Shown here: positions 19,466 through 27,003 of the stretch, in pieces
Layout of the letters: each line of letters begins with the position of its first letter
Position numbering within the stretch: the first letter of the stretch is position 1
Made by a program: the position numbers and the translations under genes
Origin: Verrucomicrobiales bacterium
GTDB lineage: Bacteria; Verrucomicrobiota; Verrucomicrobiia; Verrucomicrobiales; V1-33
Reading direction: 5' to 3'
Assembly: GCA_028293125.1 (NCBI GenBank)
Contig: JAQGPJ010000021.1
Coordinates: 62,001-126,000, forward strand
DNA: 64,000 bases
Notes under the pieces: generated by a model
Seen by the model: the letters and a program-made list of their open reading frames with translations, nothing else
The model's database searches: none
What the model was told of the DNA's origin: nothing

Positions 19466-20173
19466 ATGCTAAGCCATACTTCCCCGGACAAATCAAGCCT
19501 TCTGCTGCCAAGGCAGGTGGTCGGCAGTGTTATCAGCCCGGAGGCTTTGCGGAGTCTTAATTCCGCGAATATTAATATTTTATGTGATGTGGTGGAATTC
19601 CGCGCCGATGGCTTTCCCGCCGGATTTGGCGGGCTGCCGGCGGCCATGGACTGCTGTCCGCTCCCAATCCTGCTGACCGTGCGCCGGCCCGATGAGGGTG
19701 GCCTGAATGCCTTGTCCCCGGCGGAGCGCCAAGCCAGGATTGAGGCCCTGCTGCCCCACGCGCGGCTGCTGGATCTGGAAATTGCCTCCCTGCCGGACTT
19801 CCCCGCTATTCTCCGCCAAGCCCAGTCGCTGGGCATTCCTCTCATCGCCTCTCTTCACGATTTCACCGGCACCCCGGACAAGGACGCACTGGAGGCGGCC
19901 GCGGAGCGGGCCGTGGGCATGGGGGCGGCGGCGGTCAAATTCGCCACTACCCTGCGCTGCACCGCTGATCTGGCCACGCTGATGGCGCTGCAGGAGGAAA
20001 GTGCGGTGCCCATGGCCACCATGGGGATGGGGCCGATGGGGCGGGTTTCCCGGCTGCTGCTGGCCAGTTTGGGATCGGTGCTGAACTATGGCTATCTGGA
20101 CCGTCCCACAGTGCCCGGTCAATGGCCGGCCGGCCGGCTGCGGGAACTCATCCGCGAGTTGAAGGTGGAATGA
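19466..20173 (+). CDS. aroD: Type I 3-dehydroquinate dehydratase
   Basis: The protein has 235 residues from the ATG at 19466, close to the family's roughly 230-250. It converts 3-dehydroquinate to 3-dehydroshikimate through a Schiff base. Active-site signatures are E44-x-R46-x-D48 in VEFRADGF, H131 in IASLHDF and the Schiff-base K158 in AVKFATT, with GRVSRLLLASLGS and VPGQWPAGRLREL closing the site. The gene is divergent from the sugar transferase, and its 3' end overlaps the convergent menC-menE gene by 26 bp. It is a single gene with no other shikimate genes nearby. Confidence 0.9.
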   Translation: MLSHTSPDKSSLLLPRQVVGSVISPEALRSLNSANINILCDVVEFRADGFPAGFGGLPAAMDCCPLPILLTVRRPDEGGLNALSPAERQARIEALLPHARLLDLEIASLPDFPAILRQAQSLGIPLIASLHDFTGTPDKDALEAAAERAVGMGAAAVKFATTLRCTADLATLMALQEESAVPMATMGMGPMGRVSRLLLASLGSVLNYGYLDRPTVPGQWPAGRLRELIRELKVE

Positions 20174-22280
20174 GCCCCGGCAGGCTGCCGTAGCGCACTT
20201 TTCCCAAAGGCGAACGCGGCAGGGCGTCCACCCGGACCACCCGGCTGAGGCGGGCGAAGGGAGCCGCCGTGGCCGCATACCGCTCCAAAACGCTGTCCGG
20301 CACCTCCCTTTCCGTCACCAGCACCAGTTCGTTTTCCTTCCGCCCATCCGGGACCGGCACCACGGCGAACCCGCCGCAGTCCAGTCCGGACTCCACCAGC
20401 GCGCTCTCCACGGACGCTGGATTCACCAGTTCCCCCAGCACCTTCACCACCCGGTCCGCACGCCCGGCGAAGCGCAGTTCCCGGCCCTGCACCACCGCGC
20501 GGTCCGAGGCCCGCCACCAGCCTCCATCCGCCTGTATGAAAGGAATGCGCCTCCAGTCCGTGCCATCAAACACCAGCCGGGCCGACGCCAATGCCGGGCC
20601 CCTGAGCTCCAACAGCCCCGTGCCGTTTACGTCCACATCCGCCACCCGCGCCTGCCAGCCGGGCAGCAGTTCCAACGGCGGCATGACATCCGACACGGCC
20701 ACTTCTGAAATCCGCGCCGTGGCCACTTGGGAGGCAGCCTCACTGGCCCCATAGCTCGGCAGCACTGGCCAGCCGAGATCCCGGGCCTTCCGCCACAGGG
20801 AGGGCTCCAGCGCCCCGCCGCCGGCCACGACCGCCCGCACCGTCCCCGGAGCGCGCAGTCCGGCGGACACCAGATCAAAAACCTGCGCCGGCACCAGCGA
20901 CGCCAAGGTGACACCCTCCGTCCGGCAGCATTCCGCAAACGCCGCCGCCTCCCATTTGCCCTCCCGCTCCACCACCCGGCTGCCGGCCAGTTCCGCCCGG
21001 GTGTGAATCTGCCGCCCGCCCACATGAAACAACGGCAGCACCCGCAGCCACACATCCTGGCTTCCCGCCTCCAGCCATTCATTCACGGCATTGGCGGAGG
21101 CCTCCAAGGAGTCATCCGTATGCACCACCACTGATGGCAGGCCGGTCGAGCCCGAGGTGGGAAAACCAATCTCCCCCTCCTTCAACGCCAGCGGCTTTCC
21201 TCCAAGCGGATCGCGGGGATTCTGCAGCACCCTTCCCGGCATCCTCCGGTTGCCCCGCCGCACCAGCGGCAGCCACGGCAGTGACTCCAGCAGACGGTCA
21301 AACCCCAGGCCAGTGCCACCGGGCAGCCGCAGAACCGGCCCTGCGCTTCCCAGCATTTCCGTGAAGGCGTCCGCCTCAAAAAGTCGGTGCGTCAGCAGCC
21401 CGGCTTCCAGCTGTGCTCCCTCAAAGCGCGCCGCCTCCCAAGCCGCAAAAAGCTGCCCCACCGGATGATCCATGGCGCTGGTGAAAACCACGGGCACCCC
21501 GGGATCCAAGTTCCGATCCCGGTTGCGATCCGACACCGCCTCCACCGCCGGCTTGAGCACCCGCACGGTAAATCCATCCGCCTCCACCGCCCCCTCAGGC
21601 AGCCAGTCCAAGGCCAGCCGCCAGCCGGTGGAGTCCGCCAGCCGTCGCCACACCTCCGGATCGTAAGGCACCGGATCCTCCACAAAATCCACGATTCCTC
21701 CAAGCCCCCGCGCCGCCGCCGCCCCGGCGAATTCCTGAAACTCCAACGCCGTCAGCACCGCATTGAAATCCAGCCGCACCCGCAGCCCTGCCTCCATGGC
21801 AGCCTCCATGGTCTCCAGCAGCGGCTGCCAGCCGCGGTTCCCCTTCAGCTTCACGATGGTGAACCCCTCCCGTCTCCACTGGCGGAAAAGCTCCGCTGTG
21901 CCCGCGCCCGCGCCTCCATTCCCCTCCCCTGCTCCCTCCCTTTTCCCCACCAGCCCTGGCAGAAAGGTGGCATGGCTTTCCGGCACCCTTAAGTTTTCAA
22001 ACAGGAATCTTCCCTCCCGCCGGGCCTCGCCGTCCAACCGGCAGCACTCCAGCGCCCGTCGCACCAGCCGCGTGGAAGGGCGCCGTCCATGCAGCGCGTC
22101 CCACTGATGAGACAACGGCTCATCCCCCAGCTCCGGCCACGGATGAAGGCAGCCATACCCTCCGCGCGCCCGGATCAGTATGCCTTCCAGCACCCGCCGC
22201 GCTGATCTGGCGTTGGGACCGCTGTCCTGAACGCCTTTCAGCCGCAGGCGGTAACGCCACCAGTCAAGGTCGTGGTTCAT
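20148..22280 (-). CDS. menCE: Fused o-succinylbenzoate synthase (MenC) and o-succinylbenzoate-CoA ligase (MenE)
   Basis: The protein has 710 residues from the ATG at 22280 (MNHDLDWWRYRLRL); an upstream start at 22382 would read through a structured repeat and is unlikely. Residues of about 1-310 form a MenC enolase-superfamily domain with FTIVKLKGN (catalytic Lys), RLDFNAVLT, VDFVEDPV and LALDW (metal ligands), and RVLKPAV (second Lys). Residues of about 330-710 form a MenE adenylate-forming domain with PTSGSTGLPS, LPLFHVGG, SYGASEAASQ, LRFAGRADRVVKVLGELV and PRSPLGKVRYG (catalytic Lys). The P-loop Lys is replaced by Ser. The two activities are consecutive steps of menaquinone synthesis, so fusion makes functional sense. 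MenA lies directly upstream on the same strand. Confidence 0.87.
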   Translation of the reverse strand: MNHDLDWWRYRLRLKGVQDSGPNARSARRVLEGILIRARGGYGCLHPWPELGDEPLSHQWDALHGRRPSTRLVRRALECCRLDGEARREGRFLFENLRVPESHATFLPGLVGKREGAGEGNGGAGAGTAELFRQWRREGFTIVKLKGNRGWQPLLETMEAAMEAGLRVRLDFNAVLTALEFQEFAGAAAARGLGGIVDFVEDPVPYDPEVWRRLADSTGWRLALDWLPEGAVEADGFTVRVLKPAVEAVSDRNRDRNLDPGVPVVFTSAMDHPVGQLFAAWEAARFEGAQLEAGLLTHRLFEADAFTEMLGSAGPVLRLPGGTGLGFDRLLESLPWLPLVRRGNRRMPGRVLQNPRDPLGGKPLALKEGEIGFPTSGSTGLPSVVVHTDDSLEASANAVNEWLEAGSQDVWLRVLPLFHVGGRQIHTRAELAGSRVVEREGKWEAAAFAECCRTEGVTLASLVPAQVFDLVSAGLRAPGTVRAVVAGGGALEPSLWRKARDLGWPVLPSYGASEAASQVATARISEVAVSDVMPPLELLPGWQARVADVDVNGTGLLELRGPALASARLVFDGTDWRRIPFIQADGGWWRASDRAVVQGRELRFAGRADRVVKVLGELVNPASVESALVESGLDCGGFAVVPVPDGRKENELVLVTEREVPDSVLERYAATAAPFARLSRVVRVDALPRSPLGKVRYGSLPGLIPPSTRG

Positions 22281-22289
22281 GGCTAAGTT

Positions 22290-22385
22290 GAGGTGAAAGG
22301 GTTCAGGGTTCAGAGCAAAGACCGCAGGATGGACTGAGTGGACTGGCACTGTTTCAGACTTCTGAACCCTGAACCCTTTCACCTC
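22290..22385. repeat. 25-bp perfect inverted repeat between menA and menCE
   Basis: Positions 22290-22314 and 22361-22385 are exact reverse complements over 25 bp, separated by 46 nt. Each arm holds two copies of the heptad GGGTTCA (or its complement). The structure fills the gap between the menA stop (22387) and the menCE start (22280), so the shared mRNA would form a long hairpin there. It could act as an attenuator or RNA stabiliser, or be a repetitive intergenic element. Confidence 0.85.
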
Positions 22386-22386
22386 A

Positions 22387-23259
22387 TTAAATTAAAGCCG
22401 CCACAAACAACCCCGTCCACCCCATCAAATGCAGGGCCGAGAGCGCTAAAAATTTGTTGTAAACCCGGCCCGGGGGCGTTTTGGCGACGGAGACCGCGAT
22501 AAGGCCTCCCAGCCACACGGCGGCCAGCGGCCACAGCCCGGCGGCGGGGAGACCGAAGGCCCCCCAGCCCAGCCCCAGCAGATAGGGTCCCAGGCAGAGC
22601 GCCGCGATCTCCACCCTGGCGAACCGCACTCCGAACCGCACCGCCAGGGTGCGCTTGTTTGACCGGGAGTCCTCCTCCCGGTCGCGGAGGTTGTTGATGG
22701 CGATGAGCACCGTGCTCAGCATCCCGATCTGGGCGCCCAGCAGCAGCGCCTCCGGGCGCCACTGCCCTGTCTGCACAAACACGGTGCCTGTCACGGCGAT
22801 GAGCCCAAAAAACAACAGCACGAACAAATCCCCCAGCCCCCGATAAGCCAGCGGCACCGGCCCGCCGGTGTAGCCGTAGGTGAAGAACAAAGACACCACC
22901 CCGATGGCCACCACCGGCCAGCCCCTCGCCGCCACCATGGGCAGGGAAATCAGCACCGCCAGCCCCAGCATCACCGCCCCTGCCGCCAGCATGCCCCGCG
23001 GGGTGACCAGTCCCGCCGCTGTAGCCCGCAGCGGCCCCAGCCGGGCCTCGGTGTCCGCCCCCTTCCGGGCATCCACCGCGTCATTGAAATAGTTGGTCGC
23101 GATCTGGATCGCCATGGTGCTCAGCACCGTGCACCACGCCAGCAGCCCGTGAAATTCCCCGGTTATCCTCCACGCCAGAGCCGATCCCGCCACCACCGGG
23201 GCCACCGCCGCCGGCAGCGTCTTGGGACGGGAGGCCAGGAGGAGGGGGGGGAGGGGCAT
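22387..23259 (-). CDS. menA: 1,4-dihydroxy-2-naphthoate polyprenyltransferase
   Basis: The protein has 290 residues, the usual MenA length. It is a UbiA-superfamily integral membrane protein of eight to nine helices. The two Asp-rich prenyl-diphosphate/Mg sites are visible: NYFNDAVDARKGAD near residue 57 and NNLRDREEDSRSNKRTLAVR near residue 188. It attaches the isoprenoid tail to DHNA, giving demethylmenaquinone. It lies 25 bp after a cation-efflux gene and 106 bp before menCE, all on the minus strand, so co-transcription is likely. This and menCE show classical (not futalosine) menaquinone synthesis. Confidence 0.93.
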   Translation of the reverse strand: MPLPPLLLASRPKTLPAAVAPVVAGSALAWRITGEFHGLLAWCTVLSTMAIQIATNYFNDAVDARKGADTEARLGPLRATAAGLVTPRGMLAAGAVMLGLAVLISLPMVAARGWPVVAIGVVSLFFTYGYTGGPVPLAYRGLGDLFVLLFFGLIAVTGTVFVQTGQWRPEALLLGAQIGMLSTVLIAINNLRDREEDSRSNKRTLAVRFGVRFARVEIAALCLGPYLLGLGWGAFGLPAAGLWPLAAVWLGGLIAVSVAKTPPGRVYNKFLALSALHLMGWTGLFVAALI

Positions 23260-23269
23260 GAGGTTGAGG

Positions 23270-23290
23270 GTTATTAGTTATTGGTTATGG
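23270..23290. repeat. Heptanucleotide array GTTATTA/GTTATTG/GTTATGG
   Basis: Three consecutive 7-mers at 23270-23276, 23277-23283 and 23284-23290. The complement of the last copy supplies the TAA stop codon of the cation-efflux gene (23285-23287), so the array has run into the gene's 3' end. Confidence 0.7.
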
Positions 23291-24244
23291 GGAGGGGCTG
23301 TGGGAAAGTGAGGGCTTTTCCTCCACGGAGATGACGGGGAGGGGGGAGTCGAGGGTTTCGTCGCGGAAGGATATGGGGTCCTCAATGGGCTCCAGGTGGG
23401 TCAGGACATGCAGGCGGGGGACTGCGGTGCGGAGTTCCGCCTCCAGCGCCTCGGCGAGATCGTGCCCGCGGGTGACCGTCCATTCCCCCGGCACCAGCAC
23501 ATGCACGGTCATGAACCGCCGGGTCCCGGCCTCCCTTGTCCACAGGGCGTGCCACATGACACCCTGCTCCGCCTGACGGTCGAGAATCCCGCGGATCAAC
23601 TCCAGCTCCGCCGCCGGCAGGCTGGTGTCGATCAGGCCCAGCATGGACTGATGCACCAGTTTCACTCCTGTCAGCACGATGTGCAGCGTCAGGATCAGAC
23701 CGATCGCCGGATCCAGCCACAGCCACCCGGTCAGGCGGATCATCACCAGCGCCAGCAGCGCCGCGACCGAGGTCCAGACATCCGTCATCAGATGTTTGGC
23801 GTCCGCCTCCAGGGCGATGCTGTGATGGTTCCGCGCCGCTCGGAAAAGCACCCGCGCCATCATCAAATTCAGCACCGAAGCCGCCACGGAAACGCTGATA
23901 CCAGGCACAAATCCCGTCAGTTCCTGCGGACTGAAAAACCGGTTCACCGAAGTCCACCCAATCCCCACCGCCGCCAAAATGATCAGCGCGCCCTCCACCC
24001 CGCCTGCAAAGTACTCGACCTTCGAATGCCCGTAGGCATGCTCATCATCCGCAGGACGGGCTGCAATGGAAATGGACGCCACCGCCACCAGCGCCGCCGC
24101 CAGGTTCGCCACCGATTCCAAGGCGTCCGACAGCAGCGTCACCGACCCCGTGAGGTGCCAGGCGACCAGCTTCAGCGCAAATGTGAGCAACGCCACTGCA
24201 ACGGACAGCAGTGCGTATCGGGCGGCGGGGGTGGTGGGGAGCAC
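23285..24244 (-). CDS. Cation diffusion facilitator (CDF) family efflux protein
   Basis: The protein has 319 residues with six predicted membrane helices. Helix 2 carries LLSDALESVANL and helix 5 AKHLMTDVWTS, which hold the metal site. The signature DDEHAYGHSKVEYFAGGVEG follows helix 2. The first metal-site position is S-D in place of the H-D of Zn exporters, so metal choice (Zn, Mn, Fe, Co) is open. A cytosolic C-terminal domain (about residues 210-300) has MTVHVLVPGEWTVTRGHDLAEALE and VLTHLEP. It probably forms the first gene of an operon with menA and menCE. The last codons (SHSPSP) border a heptad array that provides the stop. Confidence 0.9.
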   Translation of the reverse strand: MLPTTPAARYALLSVAVALLTFALKLVAWHLTGSVTLLSDALESVANLAAALVAVASISIAARPADDEHAYGHSKVEYFAGGVEGALIILAAVGIGWTSVNRFFSPQELTGFVPGISVSVAASVLNLMMARVLFRAARNHHSIALEADAKHLMTDVWTSVAALLALVMIRLTGWLWLDPAIGLILTLHIVLTGVKLVHQSMLGLIDTSLPAAELELIRGILDRQAEQGVMWHALWTREAGTRRFMTVHVLVPGEWTVTRGHDLAEALEAELRTAVPRLHVLTHLEPIEDPISFRDETLDSPLPVISVEEKPSLSHSPSP

Positions 24245-24568
24245 GGGGAAAGAAAAAGGATACAGCCCGCACTCAGGGCATCGACGGTGCGGGAATCAAG
24301 GGTTAAACCGCATGCGGTCCAGAGCTGCCGCATGCCGGACCGCGTTGTCAAAATCAGCATCGGCGGCCCGGGCGTTTCATTGCCGGACCGGCACCCTGCA
24401 TGGCCATCAAATCCGGTGCCTGATGGTCTGTCCAAATCCATGCTTTTTATGGCGCGGCCGGCACGTGATTTCCCATCAATCGTGAAGGCCATTTCGGTCC
24501 AAGGCATGCTTCAAAGGAATTTGATTTTCCAAACCTCCCTGACCAGTCGAACTCCTGTTGAATCCGCT
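24245..24568. other. Intergenic stretch without a recognised gene
   Basis: About 320 bp between the divergent cation-efflux and zinc-ribbon genes. Only a short inverted repeat (CCATCA ... TGATGG, about 24401-24426) was noticed. Promoters for both genes are expected here but none stands out. Frames open across it are not supported by any recognisable protein sequence. Confidence 0.4.
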
Positions 24569-24973
24569 ATGAGGGAAAACACTTCCAGTCCGAAATTCCA
24601 ACCGGGAGGCCATCCTGACGATCACTGCTATTTGTTCGAGGGTCATTTCGGCCTGCTCACGGATTCGGAACGCCGTGCATGGCGAAGGTCCATGATGCTC
24701 CACAAAATCGCCGGCGTTGAAAACCTTCGGATGAAATCCATGATGGAGCGCCATTGGACCACACCTGATGATAGTATTTCCCAACTCTTGGCGGAGGGTG
24801 AGCAGCCATTCTTCGCCCGGACGCTGCAGGAGATCATGCGGGAGTGCCCTGAACCGCTCAACACCTGCCCGCGCTGCGGCTCGCTGTGCCGCACCTCGAA
24901 GGCGTGCCTGTGCCTGCACTGCTCCCACACTTGGTTTGAGGTGCGCGGGCCGCTTTCACCCGATTCCCAATAA
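24569..24973 (+). CDS. Small hypothetical protein with C-terminal zinc ribbon
   Basis: The protein has 134 residues from the ATG at 24569 (MRENTSSP); in-frame upstream starts exist but add sequence of random appearance. The N-terminal half is charged and helical (FGLLTDSERRAWRRSMMLHKI). The C-terminus has CPRCGSLCRTSKACLCLHCSHTW with two CxxC-type knuckles (CPRC and CLHC), a probable zinc ribbon with two extra Cys. No family is recognised. The gene stands alone, next to a decayed DUF2750 gene, in a less GC-rich patch. Confidence 0.6.
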   Translation: MRENTSSPKFQPGGHPDDHCYLFEGHFGLLTDSERRAWRRSMMLHKIAGVENLRMKSMMERHWTTPDDSISQLLAEGEQPFFARTLQEIMRECPEPLNTCPRCGSLCRTSKACLCLHCSHTWFEVRGPLSPDSQ

Positions 24974-25048
24974 TAGACCATCCGGCTCAACCATATTCAG
25001 GGCCTTTTTGAAGACTATGGATGCAATTCCTGATTCACAACCAAAGCC

Positions 25049-25474
25049 TCATGACAGTAAGTCATATCGGGCCTGATAAGCCTCTTTGAGCTCATCAGGC
25101 ATCACGGCTTCGATCTCCTGCCGCAGCTCCTAAGGATCGCATTCAACGCCCCTCAGTTCCCCGTCCCAGTTGGTGCCCGCCAGGATACCGTCGCCGCTGA
25201 TTCCGGGCAGCCAGCGGAACCAAAAATCAAACAGATCCATCGCGGTCTGATCCTAGTCCCCGAAGCCATTGTTTTTAACCCGTGTGGCATAAGCCCGGTC
25301 TGACCAGAACATCAAAATGGTGATTTCACTGTCCTCCCCTTCCTCCGTGTCCTGATTCGAGCAGGCGGAGGCAGTGCCGCCCCTGTTCTCAAGGTACCAT
25401 ACCTTCTGACTGGCGACAACCCGCTCCACAAACCGGAGATGGGCCGCTCTGCAACTGGCATAGTCCTGGAACAT
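25049..25474 (-). pseudogene. DUF2750-like gene interrupted by two in-frame TAG codons
   Basis: From the ATG at 25474 the frame reads FVERVVASQKVWYLENRGG and LMFWSDRAYATRVKNNGFGD, then a TAG at 25253-25255. The same frame continues with sense (DQTAMDLFDFWFRWLPGISG, DGILAGTNWDGEL) to a second TAG at 25130-25132, then ELRQEIEAVMPDELKEAY and a final TGA at 25049. Read through, the 141-codon product has the size and pattern of DUF2750 proteins: N-terminal ERV..VW, central W..R.YA, later FL..WLP...DG, end with an acidic helix. There is no frameshift, only two amber codons. TAG is a normal stop elsewhere here (parA, 34512-34514), so decay is more likely than recoding. Confidence 0.65.
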
Positions 25475-25527
25475 ACCAATTTTGAATCAGAAGACCCTTA
25501 TCCCCAACTTCAGGGAATTATCGCCAC

Positions 25528-26889
25528 TCACTGCGCGGGCTTTTTCAAGGCGTCCAATGCCGTCTGCAGCGAAGCCTTGTCCTGGGCGGCCTGGGCGGCG
25601 TCTCTGAGGGCGGCGGCTTTTTCGGCCTCCAGCTTGCCCAGGGACTCGCGGAGGGTGACGACCTCGGCGGCGGCGGCGCGCTTGATCCGGGCTGCCTCCT
25701 CGGTGGTGGTCACCATTTGGGACTGGGTGCCGAAGGCCTCTTTTTTGGTGGCCTCAAGATCGGTGATGGCCTTGTCGAGGGCGGTGGCTTTCTCAGTGAT
25801 GGCTTTGCTGGCCTGGGCGGCGGCGGCTTGGGCGGCGGCAAGATCGCTGGCGGCTTTGGAGTTCTGCTCGGTCAGTGTCTTCAGCTGGGCCTCCATCTCG
25901 GCGGCCTTGAGGACCAGCATCTGGTCGCGGGCGGCTTTCTCCTCCTTCTCAGCCTTGGCGGTTTTGATCACAGCCTTCACCTCTTCGCTCAGGTCAGCCT
26001 TCTCACGTTCGGCATTGGCCAGTGTGGAACGATCCGCCACCATTTTCAGGCCGGCCAGAGCGGCCAGAGCCAAGGCGGCGGCCAGCGGCAGCCAGCGGTT
26101 GCTGGCAGACGGAACGGACTGGGGCTGAGCCGTATGGGCGGGATGGACCGGGCGCGGGGCGGGAGCGGCGGCAGCCCGGCGGTTGGAGGCCTCCAGCTCG
26201 GCGGCGGTCATGCCGTTGCGCATGGGGATCGGGGCCGACACCGTGGACTTCGCCCACAGAGTGAAGGCTTTTCCAGGAAGCTTGATGGGGGTGGGTGCCA
26301 CGGGGGACACCGCCTCCGCAGCCTTTTTGGTCCAGAGGGTGAAGGCACGGCTCCGCGCCACGCGGATGACCGGCTTGTCCACCAGGAACACCGGGGCGGC
26401 CAGCGACAGCGGTTCCAAGACAGGCACAGGCACGGAAGCAGCCTCCGGGGCGGGTTCCACCAAAGAGGCGGTGGCCACGGGTGTAGGGGCCTGCCCCTTT
26501 GACCAGACCTCCGGATCCAGCCAATAAGTGAAGGCGGCGGACGGCAGGCGCAGGATCACCGCCGGCCAGGCGGCGGGATTCAGCCAATGGGTGAAGGCGG
26601 CGGAGGCGGCGGAAAGTTTGAGCTTCGCCTTCGGCCAGCGCGCGGGATCCAGCCAGACCGCAGTGGCGTTGCCCGGCAGCTTCAACGGTGCCACCGGCCA
26701 GCGGCCGGGGTCCAGCCTCACGGAGGTGGGGTTGCCTGGCGGCTTCAACGGTGCCACCGCCCAGCGGGCGGGCTCCAGCCAGATGGAAGTGGCGTTGCCC
26801 GGAAGTTTCAGGGCCGCAACCGGCCAGCATGCGGGATCGAGCCAGACGGTGAACGCTTTGCCGGACGGATCAAAGGAGGTGGCGGGCAT
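25528..26889 (-). CDS. Unusual protein: 21-residue Trp repeats, one membrane helix, long coiled coil
   Basis: The protein has 453 residues; no known family is recognised. The N-terminal part has four strict tandem repeats of 21 residues (about 10-93), each of the form G-N-A-T-x-x-W-L-[DE]-P-x-R-W-P-V-A-x-L-K-L-P. Two looser copies follow (about 97-137, AAFTHWLNPAAW and AAFTYWLDPEVW), then further AFTxW echoes near 182 and 208. Residues of about 140-255 are Pro/Ala-rich and low in complexity. A single membrane helix (WLPLAAALALAALAGLKMVA) lies near 262-282. The rest, to the end, is a continuous Ala/Lys/Glu-rich coiled coil. It is 114 bp downstream of dxs on the same strand but need not share its function. 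It could be a structural or envelope-spanning protein. Confidence 0.75.
   Translation of the reverse strand: MPATSFDPSGKAFTVWLDPACWPVAALKLPGNATSIWLEPARWAVAPLKPPGNPTSVRLDPGRWPVAPLKLPGNATAVWLDPARWPKAKLKLSAASAAFTHWLNPAAWPAVILRLPSAAFTYWLDPEVWSKGQAPTPVATASLVEPAPEAASVPVPVLEPLSLAAPVFLVDKPVIRVARSRAFTLWTKKAAEAVSPVAPTPIKLPGKAFTLWAKSTVSAPIPMRNGMTAAELEASNRRAAAAPAPRPVHPAHTAQPQSVPSASNRWLPLAAALALAALAGLKMVADRSTLANAEREKADLSEEVKAVIKTAKAEKEEKAARDQMLVLKAAEMEAQLKTLTEQNSKAASDLAAAQAAAAQASKAITEKATALDKAITDLEATKKEAFGTQSQMVTTTEEAARIKRAAAAEVVTLRESLGKLEAEKAAALRDAAQAAQDKASLQTALDALKKPAQ
26611..26862 (-). repeat. Four tandem 63-bp coding repeats
   Basis: Four in-frame 63-bp units encode the 21-residue Trp repeats of the coiled-coil protein. 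The units are similar at the DNA level too, suggesting recent tandem duplication. Confidence 0.75.
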
Positions 26890-27003
26890 GGTCGGTGAAG
26901 CTGGATGGGAGGCCTGACCTGACCTGACCGGATGGACAGGCTGGGAGGCGTATGGAAAAACAGAAGTGGGACTGGAGCGGAAACAGTGCGCCCTGTCAAA
27001 TCC

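Noticed and set aside
25049-25474. Recoding of TAG as an amino acid
   Set aside because: parA (17013-17015) and the 69-residue gene (34512-34514) end in TAG at sensible places, and no suppressor tRNA is visible; decay explains the data better.
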